Of a stretch of 17,393 bases of DNA, positions 1-7,539 are shown piece after piece. The notes under the pieces are model-generated. The model did not search any database, was not told the origin of the DNA, and worked only from the letters and a program-made list of their open reading frames with translations. How positions within the stretch are numbered: position 1 is the stretch's first letter; each line of letters starts with the position of its first letter. Origin of the DNA: a bacterium. GTDB lineage: Bacteria > Zixibacteria > MSB-5A5 > GN15 > FEB-12. The position numbers were made by a program, and so were the translations under genes. The stretch is from contig DAOWIM010000026.1 in assembly GCA_030640905.1 (NCBI GenBank), forward strand, positions 1-17,393, given 5' to 3'.

Positions 1-1
1 G

Positions 2-109
2 AACGATCGTGATCAATTTTTCACGACGGCTTTAGTACCGGGAACGACCGACGGTTTTATTTATGACGCCGGCATCCTACCGAGTGTCGGGGTCCGGTGG
101 GGGTTGTGA
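2..109 (+). CDS. Possible C-terminal end of a gene running in from the left edge
   Basis: Reading from base 2, a frame stays open for 35 codons and stops with TGA at 107-109. The residues end in ...GILPSVGVRWGL. The stop lies two bases before the stop of the convergent YwgA-like gene, which is the spacing expected of two real convergent genes. The end, with alternating hydrophobic residues and a Trp close to the C-terminus, would suit the last strand of an outer-membrane beta-barrel, but that is a guess. The other two plus frames are closed within about 40 bases, and the minus strand offers only very short frames here. The gene is too short to identify, and chance openness of 35 codons is possible. 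Confidence 0.35.
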   Translation, partial: NDRDQFFTTALVPGTTDGFIYDAGILPSVGVRWGL

Positions 110-111
110 TG

Positions 112-699
112 CTACTTTTCTTTGTTGGAACTGGAGACCAACTCTGCTCCTTCGAGAACTCCAACCGCTGACTCTATATCTATATCACTCAATTCCCAAG
201 TAAGTTCCTTTGCTTGTTTCTTGATGGCCGCGACCGTCATAGGTTTCCCTTCTCTGCCGAGGATGAAACTAATCTTTGAGGCTGTGGCCATAACGGGCGT
301 ACGATTATAAGACCCAGATTTGCGTATCTTCGAAAATGACCCGTCAAATAGACTGAAGAAATCAGGGTAATTCTCTCTAGCTTTCGCGGCCGCGCTTCTT
401 CCGCTATCCTGTAAAGAGTATATTGCCAGCCTGTTCTCCAAATTGCCCTTTCCAGGAAACTTCTCCTCCCTAGAAGAGATAAGACCAGAGTCCTCCATCA
501 GATCCAAAGCATTGGAAATATCAGCACTATAGGGACCATAGAAATATGGTTTATAGGTATATGGAACCTCGACTTTCTTCTTTTTCAACATTTCCCGAAT
601 CAAGTAAAGATTCTTATGGACGTTGGTCTTGCCCCTGAATTCTCCCTCATCCTCAGAAAATAGGCAAAGAATAATGTCGTAAATATTTGGTGCAGACAT
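112..699 (-). CDS. YwgA-like protein, partner of the adjacent HD-domain protein
   Basis: A 195-residue soluble protein with no signal peptide or membrane segment. The N-terminal half (residues 1-80) carries GKTNVHKNLYLIREML followed by YKPYFYGPYSADISNALDLM. This resembles the GR(T)KLQK..YLL and FYGPYS pattern of the YwgA family, and more distantly the Panacea/SocA (DUF4065) antitoxin-like fold. Both comparisons are from memory. The C-terminal 80 residues look like a second helical, possibly winged-helix-like, segment. The ATG overlaps the stop of the upstream HD gene by one base (TGATG). A strong Shine-Dalgarno GGAGGT sits 5 nt before it, inside the last codons of the HD gene, so the two are translationally coupled. 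As I recall, B. subtilis ywfO/ywgA is the same pair. The gene is AT-rich compared with gyrA. Its molecular function is unknown; a regulator, neutraliser or cofactor of the HD enzyme is inferred from linkage. Confidence 0.7.
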   Translation of the reverse strand: MSAPNIYDIILCLFSEDEGEFRGKTNVHKNLYLIREMLKKKKVEVPYTYKPYFYGPYSADISNALDLMEDSGLISSREEKFPGKGNLENRLAIYSLQDSGRSAAAKARENYPDFFSLFDGSFSKIRKSGSYNRTPVMATASKISFILGREGKPMTVAAIKKQAKELTWELSDIDIESAVGVLEGAELVSSSNKEK

Positions 700-2051
700 C
701 AGTTACCTCCAATATAGTTCTTAATTATCTCTTCTACCTTACTCGTGATTTCACTTGAGGTCAATTTGTTCATTGATTCCGAGGGGTCTCCGTACACTGC
801 GACTCGATATCTTCCTGCGTCTTTCACCAGCCTTCGAAAAATATCACTTTCGTCGTTGAGAGATGTAATGCTGTTGTTCGAGCTTCTTATATAAACAGCT
901 TCTTCATCAAGAATCTTATCAGTACTGAACGGGGATGGATTTTTCAAAGAGAATAGTTTCAGATGAGTGATTGTTGCGGAAAGTCCGAAAGCCTCCGCGA
1001 TTTCCTTTTCGATCTCGTCTGTTTTTCCACCCTTAATCAAAGCAATTCTCGTGGTCTTAAGATAATTGCCTTTCTTAAGATCATCCCATTTCCCATTATA
1101 CAACTCCTTCAACAAACGTCTCTCTCCAAGTCGGTAAAAGAAACCATCGTCAGACGTTTCGCCACTGCATGCGCTGTATGTAACCTTTTGGTCATCAAAA
1201 TCAAGATAATTGTTACAGTATTCTTCGGTGTCAGAGTATGTGTACAGTCTTCTTAGCTCCTCGTTCCCTTCGACGATTTGGGAAGAAATGCCTCTTACAA
1301 TCATATGATCAGTAATCATTCTGATCCTATGCTGGTAAACCTGCCTGCTCAGAAAATACTTAGCAAATACGTATTGCTCCACCGTTTCAATGCCCTCTGC
1401 GTTGATAATTAACTTAGTATCGGTGCCTGTTTCGTGCACCGCCATAACGTTCACCAACCGATCGAGGTCAAATACTCCATACTTGACTCCAGAATAGTAA
1501 CTATCGCGAAGCAAGTAATCCATTTTGTCGGCATCAATAGAGCCTGACACGATGTCATGTCTATAATCATCAGTTGAACGCTCGGTAGTCAAGATGTTAC
1601 AGATAGCCTCGATTTGGCTGGAACCTATAATCTTGACCAATTCTTCATTCTTCTGAAGGATATTATATGTAATCTTCTCATGAATTTCCTCATCGCTCCC
1701 CTCCCCAACGTAATGCTTTTTTAGCAGTTCTTCCGACACGTGAGAAAACGGTCCGTGGCCGATATCGTGAAGTAAACCAGCGAGACGAAGATTCTGCAAA
1801 TCTTCATCGTTAATGTCAACAAAATCTCTAGTTCGGAGGTGCTCAGCTATACGGTAGGCGACGTGCATTGTGCCCAGGGAGTGCTCAAACCTGGTTTGTA
1901 TTGCTCCAGGAAAGACCAGATTCGCAAGCGCGAGTTGTTTGATATTCCGAAGTCTTTGGAAAGGTCGAGAGTTAATAACTTTGACTTCCAATCCGGTGAG
2001 ACCAATGAGCCCATGCACAGGATCCCTTATTTCATGGTTTAGGTCCATCAT
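699..2051 (-). CDS. HD-domain phosphohydrolase, SAMHD1/YwfO-like (putative dNTP triphosphohydrolase)
   Basis: A 450-residue cytosolic HD-superfamily hydrolase. The metal-binding set is complete: H57 in RFEHSLG, H95-D96 in LLHDIGHGPFSH, and D175 in SIDADKMDYLLRDS. This order and spacing match SAMHD1 and the bacterial EF1143/YwfO-type dNTPases, including the HD(I/L)GHGPFSH signature. The expected reaction is removal of triphosphate from dNTPs, but substrate range cannot be read from sequence. The N-terminus (EIRDPVHGLI) is also typical of the family. Two ATGs are adjacent; GAGGGG lies 2 nt before the first (2051) and 5 nt before the second (2048), so the latter may be used. An extended -10 promoter candidate lies about 30 nt upstream. 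The gene is 62 bp downstream of gyrA in the same direction, and no terminator is visible between them. Its base composition is lower in GC than gyrA, which suggests separate acquisition. It is coupled to the YwgA-like gene. Confidence 0.88.
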   Translation of the reverse strand: MMDLNHEIRDPVHGLIGLTGLEVKVINSRPFQRLRNIKQLALANLVFPGAIQTRFEHSLGTMHVAYRIAEHLRTRDFVDINDEDLQNLRLAGLLHDIGHGPFSHVSEELLKKHYVGEGSDEEIHEKITYNILQKNEELVKIIGSSQIEAICNILTTERSTDDYRHDIVSGSIDADKMDYLLRDSYYSGVKYGVFDLDRLVNVMAVHETGTDTKLIINAEGIETVEQYVFAKYFLSRQVYQHRIRMITDHMIVRGISSQIVEGNEELRRLYTYSDTEEYCNNYLDFDDQKVTYSACSGETSDDGFFYRLGERRLLKELYNGKWDDLKKGNYLKTTRIALIKGGKTDEIEKEIAEAFGLSATITHLKLFSLKNPSPFSTDKILDEEAVYIRSSNNSITSLNDESDIFRRLVKDAGRYRVAVYGDPSESMNKLTSSEITSKVEEIIKNYIGGN

Positions 2052-2081
2052 TACCCCTCAATAAAGCCATTATGAATAATA

Positions 2082-2090
2082 ATTATATCA
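2082..2090 (-). promoter_or_regulatory. Extended -10 promoter candidate for the HD/YwgA pair
   Basis: On the minus strand the bases read TGATATAAT, a perfect TATAAT preceded by the TGN extension. It lies about 30 nt before the HD start, which would give a leader of roughly 24 nt. The -35 region is G-rich and does not match TTGACA, as often tolerated with an extended -10. The region is AT-rich, so a chance match is possible. Confidence 0.45.
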
Positions 2091-2113
2091 CATCGGTGTC
2101 GCATACCCCCCGC

Positions 2114-4540
2114 CTACTCCTCGCGGGCGACGCGGGCGACGTCGGTGATCAGGTCACCCTTCGCCAGTCGTACTAACCTCACCCCCTGAGTGGCGCGGCC
2201 AATCACGTTGATCGACTTTACCGGCTGACGATTAGCGATCCCTTTTCGGGTGATCAGGATCAACTCGTCGGCGTCGAGCACTTCCTTGATCGTAACGACC
2301 TCACCGTTGCGCTCCGATGTCCTGACGTTTATCACGCCCTTACCGCCACGATTGGTGATGCGGTAGTCGTTGATCGAGGTCCGCTTGCCGAAACCGTTCT
2401 CGGTGACAACCAGCAGGCTGCTGTCGCGCGTGACCACCACCATGCCGATCACATAGTCGCCCTTGGCCAGGGTGATCCCCTTGACCCCATAGGCGGTGCG
2501 ACCCATCGAGCGTACTTTTTCCTCGGGGAACCGGATCGCCATCCCCTTGCGGGTGGCAATCACGATCTCATAGCTGCCATCGGTGATCGAAGCTTCGATC
2601 AGTTCGTCCTCAACCGGCAAGTTTATGGCGTTCACTCCAGCCGCACGTGGATTGGAGAACGCCGCCAGCGATGTTTTCTTGATAATGCCGTTGCGGGTGG
2701 CCATGACGACAAACTTGTCCTCGGAGAAATCACGCACTTTGCAGAAGGCAGAAACACCTTCGCCTTTTTCCATCTTGCACATGTTGACGATCGGTTTCCC
2801 CTTGGCCATCTTGCCGCCGGCAGGAATGTTGTGCACCTTCATCCAGTAACAACGGCCTTTGGTGGAGAAAAACAGAATGTAATCGTGGGTGGAGGCAATA
2901 AAGAGATGTTCGGCGAAATCGTCTTCTTTGGTTTCGATCCCGATCACTCCCCGGCCGCCACGCTGCTGTTTGCGATAGGCCGACGCCGACAACCGCTTGA
3001 CATAACCGAGATGCGAGATCGTAATAACCATCTCCTCCTCGGCGATCAGGTCCTCGACCGTCAGTTCCTCGGCAGCCTCCTGGATTTCGGTACGACGATC
3101 ATCGCCATACTTTGCGGCCAGTTCGGCGGTCTCGTCTTTGATAATCTGCATGCGGAGAGCCTTCGAATCAAGAATCGCCTTGAGTTCACTGATCTTCTTG
3201 ATCAGTTCCTCGTACTCCTCCTCGATTTTCTTGCGCTCCAGACCGGTGAGACGGGCCAGTCGCATCTCAAGAATAGCGTTGGCCTGAATCTCGCTGAGTT
3301 TGAATTTACTCATCAAGCCATCGCGGGCGGTCGGCGTGTCTTTCGATTTCTTGATAAGCGCGATCACGGCATCGATATGATCCAGCGCGATACGGTAACC
3401 TTCGAGAATGTGAGCACGTTCTTCGGCCTTGCGTAGATCAAACTTGGTCCGACGAACCACCACCTCGTGGCGATGATTAACAAACGCCTCGATCAGCGGC
3501 TTGATGCCCAACTGTTTTGGCTCACCATGATCCAGCCCTAACATGTTGACCGAGAACGTCGTCTGCATCGTTGTGTTTTTGTAGAGCTGATTGAGAACAA
3601 CCTCGGCCAGTTTGTCGCGCTTAAGTTCGATAACAATACGCATCCCGTCGCGGTCGGATTCATCGCGAAGGTCGGAGATGCCTTCGATCTTTTTGTCACG
3701 GACGAGGTCGGCGATCTTTTCGATCAGGTTGGATTTGTTGACCTGGTACGGCAACTCGCTGACAATAATTGCCTGCTTGCCACTGGTCATATTTTCTACC
3801 GCAGCTTTGGCACGAACCGGAACATGACCACGCCCGGTTTCATAGGCTTGAATTATACCAGCCCGACCATTGATGATACCGCCGGTCGGGAAATCGGGAC
3901 CGGGGACACATTCCATTAGGTCGACGTTGGTACAATCGGGATCATCGATTACCATCGTCACTGCCTGGGCTACTTCGGTCAGGTTATGCGGAGGGATATT
4001 AGTCGCCATCCCCACCGCGATACCGGTGGAACCATTACAGATTAAATTGGGAAATTTACCGGGGAGCACCGTCGGTTCCTGACGTGTGCTATCATAGTTA
4101 TCCACGAAATCGACCGTCTCTTTTTCCAGATCGGCCAGCAACTCAACGGCAATGGGCGTCATGCGCGCTTCGGTGTAACGCATCGCCGCCGCACCGTCGC
4201 CATCAATCGAACCAAAATTGCCCTGACCATCAACCAACGGATACCGCATGTTGAAATCCTGCGCCATGCGAACGAGGGTCGGATAGACAACCTGTTCGCC
4301 GTGCGGGTGAAGGTTACCCGAGGTATCACCGGCGATCTTGGCACACTTCCGGTGCGGTCGTCCCGGCTTGAGGTTGAGGTCGTTCATCGCCACGAGGATG
4401 CGTCGGTTGGAAGGCTTGAGGCCGTCGCGAATATCGGGCAGCGCCCGGTTGGTGATGACCGACATCGAGTAGTCGAGGTACGATGATTTCATTTCCTCTT
4501 CGAGGAAGATGGTTTCGATTTTCTGTCTTTCTAATGCCAC
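2114..4540 (-). CDS. gyrA: DNA gyrase subunit A
   Basis: GyrA makes and reseals the double-strand break through which gyrase passes DNA to introduce negative supercoils; it works as A2B2 with GyrB. I start it at a GTG (4540) rather than the upstream TTG at 4612, because GGAG sits 7 nt before the GTG. Residue numbering then falls exactly on E. coli numbering, with catalytic Y122 in [11 protein letters not shown]. The product is 808 residues. The N-terminus has the usual [26 protein letters not shown] and HPHGE...[14 protein letters not shown] motifs. The GyrA box QQRGGRG in the C-terminal beta-pinwheel marks gyrase rather than topoisomerase IV. The long acidic C-terminal tail of E. coli is absent. 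Positions 83 and 87, the quinolone-contact residues, are Gln and Pro rather than Ser and Asp. gyrB is not adjacent. No clear promoter could be picked in the 238-bp divergent spacer upstream. Confidence 0.97.
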   Translation of the reverse strand: MALERQKIETIFLEEEMKSSYLDYSMSVITNRALPDIRDGLKPSNRRILVAMNDLNLKPGRPHRKCAKIAGDTSGNLHPHGEQVVYPTLVRMAQDFNMRYPLVDGQGNFGSIDGDGAAAMRYTEARMTPIAVELLADLEKETVDFVDNYDSTRQEPTVLPGKFPNLICNGSTGIAVGMATNIPPHNLTEVAQAVTMVIDDPDCTNVDLMECVPGPDFPTGGIINGRAGIIQAYETGRGHVPVRAKAAVENMTSGKQAIIVSELPYQVNKSNLIEKIADLVRDKKIEGISDLRDESDRDGMRIVIELKRDKLAEVVLNQLYKNTTMQTTFSVNMLGLDHGEPKQLGIKPLIEAFVNHRHEVVVRRTKFDLRKAEERAHILEGYRIALDHIDAVIALIKKSKDTPTARDGLMSKFKLSEIQANAILEMRLARLTGLERKKIEEEYEELIKKISELKAILDSKALRMQIIKDETAELAAKYGDDRRTEIQEAAEELTVEDLIAEEEMVITISHLGYVKRLSASAYRKQQRGGRGVIGIETKEDDFAEHLFIASTHDYILFFSTKGRCYWMKVHNIPAGGKMAKGKPIVNMCKMEKGEGVSAFCKVRDFSEDKFVVMATRNGIIKKTSLAAFSNPRAAGVNAINLPVEDELIEASITDGSYEIVIATRKGMAIRFPEEKVRSMGRTAYGVKGITLAKGDYVIGMVVVTRDSSLLVVTENGFGKRTSINDYRITNRGGKGVINVRTSERNGEVVTIKEVLDADELILITRKGIANRQPVKSINVIGRATQGVRLVRLAKGDLITDVARVAREE

Positions 4541-4547
4541 TATGACG

Positions 4548-4551
4548 CTCC
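4548..4551 (-). promoter_or_regulatory. Ribosome binding site that decides the gyrA start
   Basis: GGAG on the minus strand, 7 nt before the GTG at 4540. The alternative TTG start at 4612 has no comparable site and would add 24 residues not seen in GyrA proteins. Confidence 0.7.
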
Positions 4552-4778
4552 GCAAATTGTGGTTTTTCGTTAAATAAATTGACCACCAAAAATAGCCTAA
4601 TCGGCAGTTCAAAGCAACAAAAAACCTGCCCGATCAGCCCTTTTATTTGCTTGAATGACAGCCACTTGCGGCGACTGACCGCTTACTTTTTCGATGTTGA
4701 ATATTAAACTAAAAATGCGCCCTTTTGTTGTGGATTTGGGCCGTCGAATTGGTAGATTGTAGAAGATTTGGTTGTCTT

Positions 4779-5288
4779 ATGATGAAACTTTTGCGATACA
4801 TTTTCCTGGCGAGTTTCTGTCTGATCCTCACCGTCGCCGCGGCGGACGACGGGCAAAGCCCGTTTAAGTTGACGCAGTTGGAGGGTGAGTGGGAAGGCAC
4901 CGGGATGTTCCTGATGCCGGTCACCCACATCAAGATGGACATAGTGGGACAGGCGACATTCACCTACGACTCCGCCGATCATTATCTCCGCACCGCTATA
5001 ACCGGCACGAAATTCATTTTTACGTATTCCGATTCGGGCAAGCTCATCCGCGATCCGGTGACCGATTCGATCAGCTGGGAAGTGTGGGACAATTTCGGCA
5101 AGCACGCCAAGTATTACGGCACGATAGACGATGGCGTTATCCGGGGCACGCGCACAAAGGGCAACAAGACTTATAGTGTAGCGATTGACTTGGTGAGTTC
5201 CGATACGATTGATTTCAGATTGACGCAGACGAACGCGGACAGTTCATCGTTTGACCGGGCGGTCTTTCACCTATGGCGAGTTGAGTAG
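4779..5288 (+). CDS. Small exported protein of unknown function, possibly lipocalin-like
   Basis: I start this at the first ATG of an ATGATG pair, because MMKLLRYIFLASFCLILTVA then makes a clear Sec signal peptide with cleavage expected after VAA or VAAA (followed by DDGQSP). The open frame continues upstream to a TTG at 4725, but that extension would spoil the signal peptide. No strong Shine-Dalgarno is present; AGAAG lies rather far upstream. The predicted product is 169 residues, about 145 when mature. The mature part begins LTQLEGEWEGTGMFLMP and then alternates short beta-strand-like segments to the end (FHLWRV). An opening L.G.W.G.G followed by an all-beta chain recalls small beta-barrel families such as lipocalins, DUF1579 or nitrobindin. 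This is a fold guess only, and I do not recognise the family. It is divergent from gyrA and followed by an intrinsic terminator, so it is probably transcribed alone. Confidence 0.75.
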   Translation: MMKLLRYIFLASFCLILTVAAADDGQSPFKLTQLEGEWEGTGMFLMPVTHIKMDIVGQATFTYDSADHYLRTAITGTKFIFTYSDSGKLIRDPVTDSISWEVWDNFGKHAKYYGTIDDGVIRGTRTKGNKTYSVAIDLVSSDTIDFRLTQTNADSSSFDRAVFHLWRVE

Positions 5289-5306
5289 GCGGCATGGCCG
5301 CTTTTT
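5289..5306 (+). terminator. Intrinsic terminator of the small exported protein gene
   Basis: GCGGC-ATG-GCCGC followed at once by TTTTT, beginning at the base after the stop codon. The stem is only 5 bp (plus a possible G-T pair) but is GC-rich with a tight loop and a clean T-run. Confidence 0.6.
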
Positions 5307-5371
5307 GTTCAAGAAAAGTGATTGCGGTTTTTCGGGATTCGACTAGATTCTTGAGAGGCCATTGTAGTTGA

Positions 5372-5387
5372 AAGACAATCTTGTCTT
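5372..5387. promoter_or_regulatory. Inverted repeat upstream of the pentapeptide-repeat gene
   Basis: AAGACAA-TC-TTGTCTT is a perfect 7-bp inverted repeat with a 2-bp centre, 38 bases before the GTG start of the next gene and after the preceding terminator. Its size and symmetry suit a dimeric repressor operator. With a 2-base centre it is a poor RNA hairpin loop. No regulator gene is adjacent. Confidence 0.3.
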
Positions 5388-5395
5388 ATTAGCGC

Positions 5396-5410
5396 CCGAT
5401 TAATTATCGG
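5396..5410. promoter_or_regulatory. Second short inverted repeat, immediately before a ribosome binding site
   Basis: CCGAT-TAATT-ATCGG, with 5-bp arms and a 5-base centre, ends 3 bases before the GGAGG of the pentapeptide-repeat gene. It could be an operator, or a small leader hairpin if transcription starts upstream. Chance is possible given its size. Confidence 0.25.
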
Positions 5411-5424
5411 ACGGGAGGAGTGTC

Positions 5425-6849
5425 GTGCGGGATACATGTATTTATAAGGAAACAATTGGTGAGGAGGATTATGAGTGTCCGCGCGAGGTAGGCCAGCCTG
5501 AGAGTTTCTGTAACCTCCATAACCCGGATTTGAACAAGAACCAACATGAATTTGCCATTCTGATAGAAAGAGAACTGAAGGACCAGAGCACGCCGGAAGC
5601 TGATTTTCGTGGCGTTGTCTTCCCCGAAATTCCGGAAATCTTGCGAAAAGGCACCATTACGAAGCACGCTGTATTCGATCATGCGACGTTTCGTGGGAAG
5701 GCCGTTTTCGATGAGACCGTTTTTGAGCAATTCTCCTCGTTTGATCACACCACCTTCAGCCGGGGAGTGGCGTTCAATGGCGTTACATTCAAAAAAGGAT
5801 GTCAATTCCTCAAGGCGAAATTTGATGGGAGACAGATATCGTTTGATAGGTCGCATTTCTATGGTGTAACCAAGATCGACGCTACATTCGGCGATCGGGT
5901 AAGTTTCGATGGTGCCTATTTCCACGGCGATGTGTTTTTCAATAGGTCGAACTTTAGTTCACATTCCAAACTTACCGCTCGTGTATTTGAAGGGATTGCC
6001 GATTTCACGGACTGTAGCTTCAAAGAAAGCGTAACCTTCGGAGGTGTCGAATTTCGTGGTCCTACGACCTTTCACTTCAAGCATCTCTCTAATGGACCCA
6101 ACTTTCAAGACACCAAGTTCCTCGGTAAGACTACTTTTGCCGAGAATATCTTCGCAGGAAAGGACCTGACTTTTCGTTCCTGCGATCTCAGCGGTGCGCG
6201 CGTTCTCGACCTACCAATTGTGAAGGGCAAAGTAGAATTCGACGACTGCAATTGGCCGAAAATCCGGTCGGGCTTATTCAAGCTCAGGCATTGCATTGCG
6301 GATGAGAAGACGCAATCAAAATCACTATCTTTGCTCCAAGCGTACCGATGGTTTCATGAGTACTATTTCAGCAAGTCGGAGTTCGGACTTGCCAGTGATT
6401 TCTATATCGGTTTTATGAGGGCAAAGAGGAAAGTCAGGAAGAAGAACCTATTTTCGAAAGGAATTGATGTATTCTACTTCCTATTTTCGCAGTATGGCGA
6501 ATCCATCTTGCGCCCGTGCTTCGCCTTGTTTCTAATGTGGCTTTTGGTTCCAGCTATCCTTCTGACACTTGGCGTTAAGCTTGATCCAGGCAAAAATGCT
6601 CCTGAAGTCTATTTTGTCTGGGGTGAAGGCTCCTGCATACTATTCTTGAAGGAATACTGGTCCACTTTCATCCTGAACGTCTCGCTCACGACTCTTTTTA
6701 GGACCTCTGACCTGCGACCACCTCTCACCTCGGTGCAGCATACCGTACTGATGATCGAAACCATCTTCAATGGATTGTTCCTAGCCTTTCTTGGCCTTGG
6801 AATTCGCAGAACATTCGCCCCCAAGAAACCGCTATCCACTACTCAATAG
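5425..6849 (+). CDS. Pentapeptide-repeat protein with Cys/His knuckle and two-helix membrane module
   Basis: The GTG start is set by GGGAGGAG with 6 nt spacing from its GGAGG core. The product has 474 residues in three parts. Residues 5-32 carry C5, C18, C29 and H32 (the last two as FCNLH), a likely small zinc knuckle of the kind found before some pentapeptide repeats. Residues about 60-300 are pentapeptide repeats of the xxF type (AVFDHATFRG, FDETVF, FNGVTF, FDGAYFHG, FADCSF-like units), expected to form a right-handed quadrilateral beta-helix. The C-terminus has hydrophobic helices at about 364-384 and 438-460 with a short hydrophobic re-entrant-like segment between them (about 410-428). 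That arrangement resembles the two-helix Ion_trans_2 potassium-channel fold, but the filter TxGYGD is replaced by TTLFRTSD. The protein is probably an inner-membrane protein with a cytosolic solenoid. Its function is unknown. It converges on the VanY-like gene with one base between stops. Confidence 0.82.
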   Translation: MRDTCIYKETIGEEDYECPREVGQPESFCNLHNPDLNKNQHEFAILIERELKDQSTPEADFRGVVFPEIPEILRKGTITKHAVFDHATFRGKAVFDETVFEQFSSFDHTTFSRGVAFNGVTFKKGCQFLKAKFDGRQISFDRSHFYGVTKIDATFGDRVSFDGAYFHGDVFFNRSNFSSHSKLTARVFEGIADFTDCSFKESVTFGGVEFRGPTTFHFKHLSNGPNFQDTKFLGKTTFAENIFAGKDLTFRSCDLSGARVLDLPIVKGKVEFDDCNWPKIRSGLFKLRHCIADEKTQSKSLSLLQAYRWFHEYYFSKSEFGLASDFYIGFMRAKRKVRKKNLFSKGIDVFYFLFSQYGESILRPCFALFLMWLLVPAILLTLGVKLDPGKNAPEVYFVWGEGSCILFLKEYWSTFILNVSLTTLFRTSDLRPPLTSVQHTVLMIETIFNGLFLAFLGLGIRRTFAPKKPLSTTQ

Positions 6850-6850
6850 A

Positions 6851-7474
6851 TTATTCTTCTGCATCCCCCGCATAATACCAGTGATATGGTTCCCAGAAGA
6901 CTGAGTCGGCGTTGTCTTTGGGGTATGATTCGGTAAAACCAAATCGGTCGGCGTTCTCGGTGAGCCACCGGTAGGCATCGGTCTTGACAAACAAAGCTTC
7001 GCTCGGGACCAGATCAATGGCGCGGCCAGTGTGATGCTGCGAGTACCCCGGCGGGGCAACCATCTTGATGATCTTAGCGAACTCTCCCCCCTCACTGAGG
7101 CGACGTTTGATCACCCGTCGCTGGAAAGCCGGAGATCGAAACCCGGAGTCCACCCGTAGCGACACGCTGTCTTTCGCGGCCTCGGTGGCCATGCTGACAA
7201 AAGCGTCTCTCGTTTCGGGCAGAACATAAATCCGAAAATCTTCGAAGGTCAGCTCATCGGGCAAGCGCACAAGATTTTCCGGTTTGGCAATCTCTGTTGA
7301 GTCAAGTTTGTGCGGATGCCAGAACTCTGGAACTTGATATGTTGTATCGTTGATCGTAAGGGAGTCATCGCACACCGGCTCGGCCATACAGGACACCAGC
7401 GCGGTCAGGATTAGTGTAATTGTTATTGTAATCGTGCGGGTTCGGATCATCTGTCTATTGTTGTCTTTACTCAT
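6851..7474 (-). CDS. VanY-type D-alanyl-D-alanine carboxypeptidase, lipoprotein
   Basis: A zinc D,D-carboxypeptidase of the VanY/LAS family that should trim the terminal D-Ala from peptidoglycan stem peptides in the periplasm. With the ATG at 7474 the product is 207 residues. Signature motifs are SGFRS, then S-Q-H-H-T-G-R-A-I-D with zinc ligands H147 and D154, and W-E-P-Y-H-W with catalytic E195 and third ligand H198. The N-terminus is a lipoprotein signal with lipobox L-V-S-C, Cys29, so it is likely membrane-anchored by lipid. A shorter start at 7450 (MIRTRT) also leaves a good signal; the open frame to a TTG at 7513 has no ribosome binding site and is unlikely. It lies 65 bp downstream of the radical SAM gene on the same strand and may be co-transcribed. 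The lack of VanR/VanS or VanA-like genes here points to ordinary cell-wall remodelling rather than glycopeptide resistance. Confidence 0.88.
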   Translation of the reverse strand: MSKDNNRQMIRTRTITITITLILTALVSCMAEPVCDDSLTINDTTYQVPEFWHPHKLDSTEIAKPENLVRLPDELTFEDFRIYVLPETRDAFVSMATEAAKDSVSLRVDSGFRSPAFQRRVIKRRLSEGGEFAKIIKMVAPPGYSQHHTGRAIDLVPSEALFVKTDAYRWLTENADRFGFTESYPKDNADSVFWEPYHWYYAGDAEE

Positions 7475-7539
7475 TTGGATTAACAACATAGTAGCCCGGA
7501 GAGGGCGTGTCAATTAAAGGTCGAGGTGGAGTGTGATCG

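Noticed and set aside
2052..2113. gyrA terminator
   Set aside because: Only a weak ATTAT/ATAAT hairpin is present, without a GC stem or T-run; read-through into the HD gene remains possible.
2120..2140. Tandem GCGGGCGAC repeat
   Set aside because: Encodes the VARVAR end of GyrA; two short copies in coding sequence are not notable.
2831..3436. Open frame of 201 codons on the plus strand
   Set aside because: Lies wholly antisense to gyrA, whose motifs are unmistakable; GC-rich coding DNA often leaves the complementary frame open.
4541..4778. Promoters in the gyrA divergent spacer
   Set aside because: Several partial -10-like hexamers exist on both strands, but none pairs with a reasonable -35 at normal spacing, so no site is called. 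No RNA gene or riboswitch is seen here.
5404..5925. Open frame of 173 codons on the minus strand
   Set aside because: Antisense to the pentapeptide-repeat gene; the repeat periodicity leaves the opposite frame open.
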